Source: Nitrobacter sp051535235
GTDB lineage: Bacteria > Pseudomonadota > Alphaproteobacteria > Rhizobiales > Xanthobacteraceae
NCBI RefSeq assembly: GCF_051535235.1
Contig: NZ_JBPPLZ010000001.1
Coordinates: 434,001-498,000 of the forward strand
Length of the DNA: 64,000 bases
Direction of reading: 5' to 3'
Part shown: positions 47,435 to 56,853 of the stretch, piece by piece
Layout of the letters: every line of letters begins with the position of its first letter
Position numbering within the stretch: position 1 is the stretch's first letter
Program-made: the position numbers and the translations under genes
Notes under the pieces: generated by a model
Told to the model about the DNA's origin: nothing
What the model saw: the letters and a program-made list of their open reading frames with translations, nothing else
Database searches by the model: none

Positions 47435-50224
47435 ATGGACATCGCGACGACAAATGACGCGGCCGGAGCCGCCGACGACTTCGATACCGCCAGGATCACC
47501 GGCGACATCGATGCGCTGGCCGAGAAGCACGCCGGGCACGAGGACGCCTTCCGCTCCGCGGTGTCCAGGTTGTTGAAGGCGGAATTCGCCAAGGTGCTCG
47601 ATGCGGCGCAGGCGAGGCTTTTGCGCGACCGTCACGGGCGGCGCTGCGCCGAACGGCTTTGCTTCGTCCAGGACGAAATCATTCGCCTCGCATTCTCGGC
47701 CGCGACGCGCCACCTCTATCATTCCCCGATACCTTCCGACGGCGAGCGCATGGCCGTGGTTGCGACCGGTGGATACGGTCGCGGCCTGATGGCGCCGGAG
47801 TCCGATCTCGATCTGCTGTTCATTCTTCCGTACAAGCAGACCGCGTGGGGCGAACAGGTCGCCGAGGCGATCCTGTATTGTCTGTGGGACATGGGCTTGA
47901 GCGTCGGTCATGCGACGCGATCGGTCCGTGAATCGATCCGGCAGGCGCGGGGCGATATGACCATTCGCACCGGTATTCTGGAGACCCGGTTCCTCGCCGG
48001 CGACCGGGCGCTTTACGACGAACTGGTCACCCGTTTCGACAAGGAAGTGGTGCAGGGAACGGCGGCGGAATTCGTCACCGCCAAACTCGCCGAGCGCGAG
48101 GAGCGTCATCGCCGCGCCGGCCAGTCGCGCTATCTGGTCGAGCCCAACGTCAAGGACGGCAAGGGAGGATTACGCGACCTGCACACGCTGTTCTGGATCG
48201 CGAAATATGTCTACCGGGTCCACGAAAGCCACGAACTGCTGAAGTGCGGGGTGTTCGATGTCCGCGAGTACCGGACCTTCCGCCGCTGCGCCGACTTCCT
48301 GTGGTCGGTGCGCTGCAATCTGCACTTCGCCACGGGCAGGGCCGAGGAACGGCTGTCGTTCGACCTGCAGCGCGAGATCGCGGTGCGGCTCGGATATACC
48401 TCTCATCCCGGGATGCAGGATGTCGAGCGCTTCATGAAGCACTACTTCCTGACCGCCAAGGACGTCGGAGACCTCACCGCCATCCTTTGCGCCAAGCTCG
48501 AGGACCAGCAGGCGAAGCCGGCGCCGGTTCTCGGCCGCATATTGTCGGGACGGCGACCGGGCACGGAACTGCGCCGGGTGCCGGACAACGATGATTTCAT
48601 CATCGACAACAACCGCATCAATCTCGCCTCGCCCGATGTCTTCAAGCGCGATCCCGTCAACCTGATCCGCATGTTCCGTCTCGCGCAGAAGAACAACCTG
48701 GCGTTTCATCCGGACGCGTTGCGAACCGTGACGCGGTCGAGGCGGCTCATCAACGCGCAGCTTCGCGAGAATCCGGAAGCCAACCGGCTGTTCATGGAAA
48801 TCCTGACGTCGAACGACGCTGAGACCGTGCTGCGCCGGATGAACGAGACCGGCGTGCTCGGTCATTTCATCCGCGCCTTTGGCAAGATCGTCTCGATGAT
48901 GCAGTTCAACATGTATCACCACTACACGGTGGACGAGCACCTGATCCGCTGCATCGGCATCCTTCAGGACATCGAGCGCGGCAATAACGACGAATTGTCC
49001 CTCGCCAGCGAACTGATGCGCAAGATCCGTCCCGAACACCGGCCCGTCATCTACATTGCGACCCTGCTTCACGACGTCGCAAAAGGCCGGCCTGAGGATC
49101 ATTCCATCGCGGGCGCCAGGGTGGCGCGGCGCTTGTGCCCGCGTTTCGGATTCGATGCGGCCGACACCGAACTGGTCGCATGGCTGATCGAACAGCATCT
49201 GACGATGTCCAAGGTGGCCCAGTCTCGCGACCTGTCCGATCGCAAGACCATCGAGAATTTCGCCGCCGTGGTGCAATCGGTCGAGCAGATGAAGCTCCTG
49301 ACGATCCTGACCACCGCCGACATCCGCGGCGTCGGCCCCGGCGTCTGGAACGGCTGGAAGGCGCAACTGCTGCGCACTCTTTATTATGAGACGGAGCCGG
49401 TTTTGACGGGGGGCTTCTCCGAGGTCAACCGCGTCGAGCGCATCGCGGCGGCGCAGGCCGAGTTCCGCGCCGCCTTCACCGAATGGTCCGAACAGGAACT
49501 CAACACCTACATCTCGCGGCATTATCCGGCCTACTGGCTCAAGGTCGATCTCGCGCACAAGATCAGCCATGCGCGTTTCCTGCACGCCAGCGAGCGAAGC
49601 GGCCAGAAGCTCAACATCAATGTCGGCTTTGACGAGACGCGCGGCGTAACCGAACTGACGATCCTCGCCGCGGACCATCCCTGGCTGCTGTCGATCATTG
49701 CCGGAGCGTGCGCATCGGCCGGCGCCAACATCGTCGATGCGCAGATCTACACGACCACCGATGGGCAGGCGCTCGATACCATCGCGATCTCCCGCGAATA
49801 CGACCGCGACGAGGACGAGGGCCGTCGCGCCGCCCGCATCGGCGAAATCATCGAGCAGGTGCTTGAAGGCCGGCTGCGGCTACCCGACATGGTACCGAGC
49901 CGCGCCGGTGGAAAGAGGCTGCGGCCGTTCGTCGTGGAACCCAAGGTCAACATCAACAACCAGTGGTCGGATCGCCATACCGTGATCGAGGTTTCGGGGC
50001 TGGACCGGCCTGGCCTCTTGTTCCAGCTCACCGCGGCGATCTCCAAGCTCGATCTCAATATCGCCTCCGCCCACGTCGCGACGTTCGGCGAGCGCGCCCG
50101 CGACGTGTTCTACGTCACCGACCTGCTCGGGGCCCGGATCACCGCCCCGACGCGACAGGCCGCGATCAAGCGCGCGCTGGTCCATCTGCTCGCCGCCGGC
50201 AATGCGGCGGGCCCCGCCGCCTGA
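47435..50224 (+). CDS. glnD: [Protein-PII] uridylyltransferase / uridylyl-removing enzyme GlnD
   Basis: 929 residues. It senses glutamine and adds or removes UMP on PII proteins, controlling nitrogen assimilation. Domains in order: nucleotidyltransferase with GGYGRGLMAPESDLDLLFI (about 111-130), the central PII-UTase region with VEPNVKDGKGGLRDLHTL, an HD hydrolase domain with LLHDVAKGRPEDHS (about 545-560), and two C-terminal ACT domains (about 735-800 and 845-920) that bind glutamine. The ATG at 47435 has GGGTAGGCG upstream; a slightly different start cannot be excluded. The gene is complete. Confidence 0.97.
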   Translation: MDIATTNDAAGAADDFDTARITGDIDALAEKHAGHEDAFRSAVSRLLKAEFAKVLDAAQARLLRDRHGRRCAERLCFVQDEIIRLAFSAATRHLYHSPIPSDGERMAVVATGGYGRGLMAPESDLDLLFILPYKQTAWGEQVAEAILYCLWDMGLSVGHATRSVRESIRQARGDMTIRTGILETRFLAGDRALYDELVTRFDKEVVQGTAAEFVTAKLAEREERHRRAGQSRYLVEPNVKDGKGGLRDLHTLFWIAKYVYRVHESHELLKCGVFDVREYRTFRRCADFLWSVRCNLHFATGRAEERLSFDLQREIAVRLGYTSHPGMQDVERFMKHYFLTAKDVGDLTAILCAKLEDQQAKPAPVLGRILSGRRPGTELRRVPDNDDFIIDNNRINLASPDVFKRDPVNLIRMFRLAQKNNLAFHPDALRTVTRSRRLINAQLRENPEANRLFMEILTSNDAETVLRRMNETGVLGHFIRAFGKIVSMMQFNMYHHYTVDEHLIRCIGILQDIERGNNDELSLASELMRKIRPEHRPVIYIATLLHDVAKGRPEDHSIAGARVARRLCPRFGFDAADTELVAWLIEQHLTMSKVAQSRDLSDRKTIENFAAVVQSVEQMKLLTILTTADIRGVGPGVWNGWKAQLLRTLYYETEPVLTGGFSEVNRVERIAAAQAEFRAAFTEWSEQELNTYISRHYPAYWLKVDLAHKISHARFLHASERSGQKLNINVGFDETRGVTELTILAADHPWLLSIIAGACASAGANIVDAQIYTTTDGQALDTIAISREYDRDEDEGRRAARIGEIIEQVLEGRLRLPDMVPSRAGGKRLRPFVVEPKVNINNQWSDRHTVIEVSGLDRPGLLFQLTAAISKLDLNIASAHVATFGERARDVFYVTDLLGARITAPTRQAAIKRALVHLLAAGNAAGPAA

Positions 50225-50360
50225 GGTTCCACGCTTCTCGCAGGGATCGCCTTGCAATGCGCTTGACCTTCATTCAGGTTTGAGCCGACATCAACTTGCT
50301 TGATTCGACCGGACCATGGGTACGATCATGCATCTGGCGAGCACGATGATAAGCAATGCA

Positions 50361-51584
50361 ATGAAAAACCGTATGCTGCGTTGGACCGCGGCGGCGGCGT
50401 TGGCTGTCGCGCTATCGGTCTCGCAGGCCTCCGCTCAGAAAAAATACGGCCCCGGCGTCACCGACACCGAAATCAAGGTTGGCCAGACCGTCCCGTTCAG
50501 TGGACCCATCTCGGCCTATGCCACCATCGGCAAGGTACAGGCCGCCTATATGAGGATGGTCAACGACGAAGGCGGGGTTAACGGACGCAAGATCAGGCTG
50601 ATCCAGTATGACGACGCCTACAGCCCGCCCAAGACCGTCGAACAGGTTCGCAAGCTGGTGGAGAGCGACGAGGTGCTTCTCACCTTTCAGATCATCGGAA
50701 CGCCGCCCAATGCCGCCGTTCAGAAATATCTGAACGCGAAGAAAGTGCCGCAGCTCTTCGCCGCCACCGGAGCCTCGCGCTTCAGCGATCCGAAGAAATA
50801 TCCCTGGACCATCGGTTTCAACCCCAGTTACTTCGTCGAAGGACGGATCTACGGCCAGTACATCCTGAAGGATCATCCGGATGCCAGGATCGGCGTGCTC
50901 TACCAGAACGACGATGTCGGCAAGGACTATCTCAAGGGGCTGAAATCGGGCCTCGGGGCCAGGGCCTCCAAGATGATTGTCGCCGAAGCGGCCTATGAGG
51001 TGTCCGATCCCACCGTCGATTCGCAGATCCTCAAGCTGCGCGCCGCCGGCGCCACGCTTCTGTTCAGCGCCGCGACGCCGAAGCAGGCCGCACAGGCGAT
51101 CCGGAAGACCTTCGAGATCGGCTGGAAGCCGGTGCATATCCTCGACATCAACGCGACCTCGGTGGGCGCGGTGTTGCAGCCGGCGGGGCTGGAGGCCTCG
51201 AAGGGCATCATCAGCACAAACTACGGCAAGGACCCGCTCGATCCGCAGTGGAAGGACGATCCGGGCATGAAGAAGTATTTCGCCTTCATGGCGAAGTACT
51301 ATCCGGATGGCGACCAGGACTCGAACTTCAATTCCTATGGTTACAGCACGGCGCAACTGCTGGTACGGGTGCTGCAGCAGTGCGGTGACGATCTCACGCG
51401 CGCGAACGTCATGAACCAGGCCACCAACCTGAAGGACGTCAGCCTCGACCTGTTGCTTCCCGACATCAGGATCAACACGGCGCCGGACGACTATCGCGTC
51501 AACGAGCAGATGCAGATGATGCGCTTCAACGGCCAGCGCTGGGAACTGTTCGGACCGGTCATTTCCGACGACGCCAGCGGTTAG
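50361..51584 (+). CDS. Branched-chain amino acid-type ABC substrate-binding protein (LivK-like)
   Basis: 407 residues from the ATG at 50361, giving signal peptide LRWTAAAALAVALSVSQASA; in-frame ATGs at 50316 and 50349 are alternatives. The periplasmic-binding fold type I shows GVTDTEIKVGQTVPFSGPIS, RMVNDEGGVNGRKIRLIQYD, the FQIIGTPPNAAVQKYLN ligand-loop region and GVLYQNDDVGKDYLKGL. Such proteins bind branched-chain amino acids or, often in this group, aromatic acids or amides. It is an orphan here: no livHMGF genes follow. Confidence 0.9.
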   Translation: MKNRMLRWTAAAALAVALSVSQASAQKKYGPGVTDTEIKVGQTVPFSGPISAYATIGKVQAAYMRMVNDEGGVNGRKIRLIQYDDAYSPPKTVEQVRKLVESDEVLLTFQIIGTPPNAAVQKYLNAKKVPQLFAATGASRFSDPKKYPWTIGFNPSYFVEGRIYGQYILKDHPDARIGVLYQNDDVGKDYLKGLKSGLGARASKMIVAEAAYEVSDPTVDSQILKLRAAGATLLFSAATPKQAAQAIRKTFEIGWKPVHILDINATSVGAVLQPAGLEASKGIISTNYGKDPLDPQWKDDPGMKKYFAFMAKYYPDGDQDSNFNSYGYSTAQLLVRVLQQCGDDLTRANVMNQATNLKDVSLDLLLPDIRINTAPDDYRVNEQMQMMRFNGQRWELFGPVISDDASG

Positions 51585-51589
51585 CGCAT

Positions 51590-51640
51590 CCCGAAAAGCG
51601 GCAACCGGTTTTCGGACAATGAAGCGTTCGACGCGTTATG
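51590..51640. repeat. Degenerate interspersed repeat, family A-related
   Basis: CATCCCGAAAAGCGGCAACC, GGTTTTCGGACAATGAAGCG and TTCGACGCG resemble the CCGAAAACCGGTTTCCACTT segment of 17913-17963 and the family A blocks. It starts within 10 bases of the binding-protein stop codon. Confidence 0.5.
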
Positions 51641-51761
51641 GCCGGGCATGGCCAGGCATGGCCGTTCGAAGAACGGCGTCGCTTCCGCTCGCCCGTGTCC
51701 GACCATCCCATCTTGATCCAGCCACGTTTCAAGACAGGCGAACTTGCGCCGTCCCCGGTCT

Positions 51762-51798
51762 CTAATCTTACGTTAACTTTACGGTAACCGCCCCTTAA
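51762..51798 (+). promoter_or_regulatory. Phased array of CtrA-like half-sites upstream of the PBP1A gene
   Basis: Four half-sites follow at an exact 11-bp period: CTAA (51762), TTAA (51773), GTAA (51784), TTAA (51795), i.e. CTAA-N7-TTAA-N7-GTAA-N7-TTAA. The alphaproteobacterial cell-cycle regulator CtrA binds TTAA-N7-TTAA. The array ends 47 bases before the chosen PBP1A start. Confidence 0.6.
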
Positions 51799-51845
51799 AC
51801 CCCGACCGCTAGCGTGCCGCGGAAAAGGCATGGGCGTAGTTGCGT

Positions 51846-54038
51846 ATGGGATGGGGACGAAAAAAGCGCGGCGGACGCAAGGAGCCGGTCTTCAGCGGAT
51901 TTGCCGCTTCGCTCGCGGAGTTGCGCCTCAACCCGCTCGATCGCGTCACGGTTGCCGACGATGCGCCGGCCAAACGCGCGACGCCGCGCAAGGCCGGGCC
52001 GGGTGGCGGCGGGTCGCACAAGCCGTCGCCTGATCGGAACGGCAAGGGCCGGACCAGGAAGCGCCGTCGCGTTCGTCTGTCCCGAGTCTTCTATTGGGGC
52101 GCCGTACTCTCTTTATGGGCGGCCATCGCCGTGGTCGGCGTGGTGGTCTATGTCGGCGCGCATCTGCCGCCGATCCAGTCGCTTGAAATTCCGAAACGCC
52201 CGCCGACCATCCAGATCGTCGGCGCGGACGGCAGCGTGCTGGCGACGCGCGGCGAAATGGCAGGCAGCAACGTCTCGCTCAAGGACCTGCCGCCCTATCT
52301 GCCCAAGGCCTTCATCGCGATCGAGGACCGCCGGTTCTATTCGCATTACGGCGTCGATCCGGTCGGCATTCTGCGCGCGGCCCTGGCCAACGTCATGCAC
52401 AGGGGGGTGTCGCAGGGCGGTTCGACCTTGACCCAGCAACTCGCCAAGAACCTGTTCCTCACCCAAGAGCGCACGCTCGAGCGAAAGCTTCAGGAGGTCG
52501 AACTCGCGCTCTGGCTGGAGCGCAAGCACACCAAGGCGCAGATTCTCGAACTTTATCTCAACCGGGTCTATTTCGGCTCCGGCGCTTATGGCGTCGAGGC
52601 GGCTGCGCAGAAATATTTCGGCAAGCCGGCGAAGAACGTCACGCTCGCCGAGGCCGCTATGCTGGCCGGTCTCGTCAAGTCGCCGTCGCGGCTCGCGCCC
52701 GATCGCAACCCGGAAGGCGCCGAGGCTCGTGCGAAGGTCGTGCTCGCGGCGATGGCCGACGCCCGTTTCATCACCGCGCAGCAGGCGCAGGCCGCCGGAA
52801 GCCGTCCTTCCTATGCCGTGAAACCGGCCAGCGCCGGCACGATCAATTATGTCGCCGACTGGGTTGGCGAGGTGCTCGACGATCTTGTGGGTCAGGTCGA
52901 CCAGAGCATCGTCGTCGAAACCACCATCGATCCGAAACTGCAGAGCGCGGCGGAAGCCGCCGTGATCGACGAACTGGCCGCGAAAAGCGTCAAGTTCAAT
53001 GTCAGCCAGGGCGCGTTGGTGGCGATGACGCCCGACGGCGCGGTGCGCGCCATGGTCGGCGGTCGCAACTATGCCGACAGCCAGTTCAACCGCGCGGTGA
53101 CGGCGAAGCGCCAGCCCGGTTCCGCATTCAAGCCGTTCGTCTATCTCACCGCGATCGAGGCCGGACTGACGCCCGAGACGATCCGGCAGGACGCGCCGCT
53201 CGACGTCAAGGGATGGCGGCCGGAGAATTACAGTCACGAATATTTCGGCGCGGTGACGCTGACGCAGGCGCTTGCGATGTCGCTGAACACGGTCGCGGTC
53301 CGGCTCGGACTGGAGGTCGGCGCCGCGAACGTGGTCCGCACCGCGCACCGGCTCGGCATCACGTCGAAACTGGAGTCCAACGCCTCGATCGCGCTCGGCA
53401 CCTCCGAGGTGTCGCCGCTGGAGTTGGTCGGCGCCTATGCGCCGTTCGCCAACGGCGGATATGCCGCCAATGCCCACATCGTCGATCGCATCCGCACCGT
53501 CGAGGGCAACAAGCTGCTCTACGTGCGCTCGCAGGACGCGCCTGATCGTGTGGTCGATCCGCGCGCCGTTGCGATGATGAACACCATGATGGAGCAGACG
53601 CTCATCAGCGGCACCGCCCGCAAGGCCGAGATTCCCGGATGGACCGCCGCCGGCAAGACCGGTACCAGCCAGGATTTTCGCGATGCGTGGTTTGTCGGCT
53701 ACACGGCAAAGCTCGTGACCGGGGTGTGGCTCGGCAACGACGACAATACACCGACCCGCAAGGCTACCGGCGGCGGCCTGCCGGTAGAGATCTGGACCCG
53801 TTTCATGCGTTTCGCTCATCAGGGCTTGCGGCCCGAACCGATCCCGGGCACGCAGCGCGGCCTGCTTCCGGACATCGCTCAGCTCGGCCGGCAGGTCGTC
53901 GCGCCGCCGGCTCCTGTTCCTGCTGCTGCTCCGGTGCCGGTCGGCAGCCGACCTCAGCCGGTCCGGTCCGATGTCCGGCCGGAAGCCGCAAGCGGATTGG
54001 ACGGCTGGCTCGTCGACCGGCTGTTCGGCGGGCGATAG
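51846..54038 (+). CDS. Penicillin-binding protein 1A (bifunctional class A PBP)
   Basis: 730 residues from the ATG at 51846 (TTG at 51840 is an alternative). A polar, basic N-terminal region of about 75 residues is followed by one membrane span (VFYWGAVLSLWAAIAVVGVV), then the glycosyltransferase family 51 domain with AIEDRRFYSHYGVDPVGILR (catalytic Glu), QGGSTLTQQLAKNLFL and RKHTKAQILELYLNRVYFG. The transpeptidase domain has SXXK in PGSAFKPFVY, SLN in MSLNTVAVRLG and KTG in GKTGTSQDF. A proline/alanine-rich tail ends the protein. It polymerises and cross-links peptidoglycan at the inner membrane. CtrA-like half-sites upstream suggest cell-cycle control. Confidence 0.95.
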   Translation: MGWGRKKRGGRKEPVFSGFAASLAELRLNPLDRVTVADDAPAKRATPRKAGPGGGGSHKPSPDRNGKGRTRKRRRVRLSRVFYWGAVLSLWAAIAVVGVVVYVGAHLPPIQSLEIPKRPPTIQIVGADGSVLATRGEMAGSNVSLKDLPPYLPKAFIAIEDRRFYSHYGVDPVGILRAALANVMHRGVSQGGSTLTQQLAKNLFLTQERTLERKLQEVELALWLERKHTKAQILELYLNRVYFGSGAYGVEAAAQKYFGKPAKNVTLAEAAMLAGLVKSPSRLAPDRNPEGAEARAKVVLAAMADARFITAQQAQAAGSRPSYAVKPASAGTINYVADWVGEVLDDLVGQVDQSIVVETTIDPKLQSAAEAAVIDELAAKSVKFNVSQGALVAMTPDGAVRAMVGGRNYADSQFNRAVTAKRQPGSAFKPFVYLTAIEAGLTPETIRQDAPLDVKGWRPENYSHEYFGAVTLTQALAMSLNTVAVRLGLEVGAANVVRTAHRLGITSKLESNASIALGTSEVSPLELVGAYAPFANGGYAANAHIVDRIRTVEGNKLLYVRSQDAPDRVVDPRAVAMMNTMMEQTLISGTARKAEIPGWTAAGKTGTSQDFRDAWFVGYTAKLVTGVWLGNDDNTPTRKATGGGLPVEIWTRFMRFAHQGLRPEPIPGTQRGLLPDIAQLGRQVVAPPAPVPAAAPVPVGSRPQPVRSDVRPEAASGLDGWLVDRLFGGR

Positions 54039-54054
54039 ACCTAGAACCCTCGCT

Positions 54055-54120
54055 GTCATTCCGGATGCCGCGTAGGCGGCGATCCATCGTGGTTGGGGAG
54101 TTCGGGTTTCGGAATGACGA
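54055..54120. repeat. Palindromic intergenic repeat between convergent genes, family D
   Basis: GTCATTCCGGATGCCGCGTA at the left and TTTCGGAATGACGAAAAG at the right form an inverted pair (GTCATTCCG / CGGAATGAC) around a GGCGATCCATCG centre. It lies between the PBP1A gene and a YgjP-like gene, which are convergent; CGTCATTCC also occurs in the element at 9437-9612. Confidence 0.75.
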
Positions 54121-54150
54121 AAAGAAGGTCGGCGGACTGCGAGGAGCCCG

Positions 54151-54903
54151 TCAGTCCTGAATGCCGTAGCGATGGAGGTCGTTGCCTTCGGCGTCGAGCC
54201 ATCGCTTGGCCCGCTCGACATGATTGCAGATCCGGGCCACCACCTTCCAGAACCGCGGCGAATGGTTCATCTCAACGAGGTGGGCGACCTCGTGAGCGGC
54301 GAGATAATCCAGCACGAACGGGGGCGCCAGGATGAGGCGCCAGGAGAACGACAGCGATCCCGCTGATGTGCAGGAGCCCCAGCGGCTCGACTGATCGCGG
54401 ATCGAAAGCCGCTTGACCCTGACGTCTAGCATGTCGGCATAGCGGTGCGCGGCCTTTTGCAGGTCGCGCCGCGCTTCGCGCTTGAGAAAATCGTGGACAC
54501 GCCGGTCGAGATGTTCGAACCCGCCGGCCACACAGAGAATCCTTTCGCCGCTGTCGCGTGTTTCAGTCCACACCGTGCCGCGCTCGCCGGCGCGATGCAC
54601 GATTCGGTGAGCGACGCCGCGCAGCGGAATGATCGCGCCATGGTGGAACGGCGCCGCCTTCGGCAGCCGCCCGAGGCGCGCCGCGATCCAGCCGCCGTGG
54701 CGTTGCGCAAAGTCCTTGGCCTCCGCAAGCGTTCCCCGCGGCGGCATGGTCAGGATCGCTTCGCGATCGCTCGGATGGATTCGCAATGTATAGCGGCGAG
54801 CGCGACGATGGCGGCGCAAACGCACGGAATAAATCTGGGAGCCGTGCTTAACGAGAAGCCGGGACGGTTCAGCGGGGCGTCGATAAAGGAGTGCGCGGGC
54901 CAT
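54151..54903 (-). CDS. YgjP/WLM-like metallopeptidase-fold protein (DUF45)
   Basis: 250 residues from the ATG at 54903. The C-terminal domain carries a zincin motif, HEVAHLVEMNHSPRFW (HExxH plus a downstream H), preceded by DQSSRWGSCTSAGSLSFSWR, the DUF45 signature. The N-terminal part is basic (VRLRRHRRARRYTLRIHPSD). E. coli YgjP is a phosphohydrolase/metal-dependent protein whose role is not settled. No strong ribosome-binding site is visible; an earlier start is possible but adds unusual sequence. It ends in a repeat-containing convergent gap. Confidence 0.88.
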   Translation of the reverse strand: MARALLYRRPAEPSRLLVKHGSQIYSVRLRRHRRARRYTLRIHPSDREAILTMPPRGTLAEAKDFAQRHGGWIAARLGRLPKAAPFHHGAIIPLRGVAHRIVHRAGERGTVWTETRDSGERILCVAGGFEHLDRRVHDFLKREARRDLQKAAHRYADMLDVRVKRLSIRDQSSRWGSCTSAGSLSFSWRLILAPPFVLDYLAAHEVAHLVEMNHSPRFWKVVARICNHVERAKRWLDAEGNDLHRYGIQD

Positions 54904-55208
54904 TTCAGCAAATCCGGGGGCGGGGGTAGCGCCCGGACTTTGCCATAACCGCCGCCAGTCAAATCGCTCGGCGCAAAAACAAATCATTTGCCCAATATAC
55001 AGCGGGTTTGCTGGTCCGACCCCCTATGGAATGGGCCTCGGAACAAAATATTCGAAGTTCATTCCACCGGATTCGGCTGCTCTAGGTGTGAATCTGAACT
55101 CATTATTTTACAGCACTGAAACCCTGTCAAATTTTTGAGAATTCCAGCGGCCAGCCAGGCTCGCCGGACCATTCCTCACCGGGTGAAATGATTGAGTGTT
55201 GTTCAGAT
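54904..55208. other. Intergenic region between the YgjP-like gene and phaZ
   Basis: 305 bases, visibly A/T-richer than the flanks around 54975-55130 (AACTCATTATTTTACAGCAC). I found no gene, RNA or strong hairpin. It should carry the promoter of the YgjP-like gene and the 3' end of phaZ. Confidence 0.5.
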
Positions 55209-56543
55209 TCACTCAGCCGCCGCACGGAGTGACGTACGCATCGGTGTTGTGGTGACGGATTGCATGAAATCGTTGATGCGAGGCACGATCTCGGACTTGA
55301 AGCGCGAGCCGTTGAACACGCCGTAATGGCCGACGCCCTTCTGCACATAGTGAACCCGCCGGTTGTCGGAAATCGACGTGCATAGCGCGTGCGCCGCTTT
55401 GGTCTGCCCGAGCCCGGAAATGTCGTCGTTTTCGCCCTCCACCGTCATCAGCGCCACGCGCACGATCTTCGAAGGATCGACGGGCCGGCCGCGATGGGTC
55501 ATTTTTCCTTCCGGCAGCGCGTGCTTGACGAACACCAGATCGACCGTCTGCAGATAATACTCCGCGGTCAGGTCCATGACGGCGAGATACTCGTCGTAGA
55601 AATCGCGGTGCTTGTCGACGAGATCGCCGTCGCCCTTGACGAGATTCTTGAACAGACTCTTGTGCGCGGCCATGTGCCGGTCGAAATTCATGCTGATGAA
55701 GCCGTTGAGCTGCAGGAAGCCCGGATAGACGTCCCGCATCACGCCGGGATGCGGGAACGGTACCTTGGTGATGACATGGTTGCGGAACCAGTCCGTGCCC
55801 TTCTCGGCGGCGAGGTTATTGACGGCGGTGGGATGGTTGCGGGTGTCGATCGGTCCGCCCATCAACGTCATCGACAACGGCACACACGGATCGCCTTCGG
55901 CCTCCATCACTGACACCGCCGCCAGCACCGGCACCGAAGGCTGGCAGACCGCGATGACATGGATGTTGCCGCCCAGCACATGCAGCATCTCGATCAGGTA
56001 ATCGACGTAGTCATCGAGATCGAAACGCCCCTCGGTGATCGGAACCATCCGGGCGTCGGACCAGTCGGTGATATAGACGTCATGCGTCGGCAGGAACGCG
56101 TCGACGGTTCCGCGCAGCAACGTCGCGTAATGACCCGACATCGGCGCCACCAGCAGCACGCGCGGCTGCGGCCTTCTCAGCGGACGCACATGCTTGCGGT
56201 CGAAGTAGAGCAAACGGCAGAACGGCTTTTCCCAGACCGAGCGAATTTCGATCGGCGTGCGTATGCCGTTGACCTCGGTCTCGTGCAGGCCCCATTCCGG
56301 TTTGCCGTAGCGGCGGGTGGTGCGCTCGAACAATTCACAGCCGGCGGCGATGGTTTTGCCGAACTCGGTGCTCGACCACGGATTGAGCGGGTTCTGGAAC
56401 AGTATCCGTGTCGCGTCGGTGACGGCGCGAGCCGGATTGAGTGACGCCTGCGCCATCTCGTACATCCAGTACATCGGCGTCGTCATCGTCGGGCTGACTT
56501 CCGCCGGTATCTCCGGCGGCCGTCCAAATTCACCGATAGGCAT
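55209..56543 (-). CDS. phaZ: Intracellular polyhydroxyalkanoate depolymerase
   Basis: 444 residues from the ATG at 56543; starts at 56564 or 56486 are possible. It mobilises stored poly-hydroxybutyrate granules. The alpha/beta-hydrolase fold shows VLLVAPMSGHYATLLRGTVD and the nucleophile region HVIAVCQPSVPVLAAVSV, where the catalytic residue is the cysteine typical of PhaZa1-type depolymerases. Distal blocks GENDDISGLGQTKAAH (Asp) and YVQKGVGHYGVFNGSRFKS (His) complete the triad. N-terminal TPMYWMYEMAQASLNP is a family hallmark. No granule or synthase gene lies next to it. Confidence 0.93.
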   Translation of the reverse strand: MPIGEFGRPPEIPAEVSPTMTTPMYWMYEMAQASLNPARAVTDATRILFQNPLNPWSSTEFGKTIAAGCELFERTTRRYGKPEWGLHETEVNGIRTPIEIRSVWEKPFCRLLYFDRKHVRPLRRPQPRVLLVAPMSGHYATLLRGTVDAFLPTHDVYITDWSDARMVPITEGRFDLDDYVDYLIEMLHVLGGNIHVIAVCQPSVPVLAAVSVMEAEGDPCVPLSMTLMGGPIDTRNHPTAVNNLAAEKGTDWFRNHVITKVPFPHPGVMRDVYPGFLQLNGFISMNFDRHMAAHKSLFKNLVKGDGDLVDKHRDFYDEYLAVMDLTAEYYLQTVDLVFVKHALPEGKMTHRGRPVDPSKIVRVALMTVEGENDDISGLGQTKAAHALCTSISDNRRVHYVQKGVGHYGVFNGSRFKSEIVPRINDFMQSVTTTPMRTSLRAAAE

Positions 56544-56853
56544 TCTGCTCAATCCCTTTTGCATCGCAAAATAGTGGCTGCTGCGAAGCACTGCGTCAAT
56601 CCGCCCCCGGTCTATAGAGATCTACATATAGTATGTTAATGCTTTCCGCGAGCCGGGATGTGGCGAAAACATTTCTCTCTCCGCAAGTTCCTTGGAACGA
56701 ACGAGGCGCTCGGCGCTTCACAGGGGCCAAGCTTCCCATGGGCTTCACGAATGCGCCGCCTCGATTGCGCAGATCAAGACGGGCCGCGACTCCGGCGTGT
56801 CGCGGCCTTCCGCGTCGCGAGAATCGCCCGAAAACGCTATAAGCTTGCGCGAC
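56544..56853. other. Divergent intergenic region phaZ / actS
   Basis: 310 bases between two divergent genes. An A/T-rich patch TCTACATATAGTATGTTAAT (about 56620-56640) is the best candidate for a promoter -10 region, probably for actS or phaZ. Frames on the plus strand remain open into actS but look non-coding (arginine/serine/proline-rich). No RNA or repeat was recognised. Confidence 0.5.

Noticed and set aside
52113..54221. A 702-codon open frame on the reverse strand
   Set aside because: It lies opposite the PBP1A gene, which has all catalytic motifs. The reverse frame has no recognisable motif and Arg/Asp/Gly-heavy composition.
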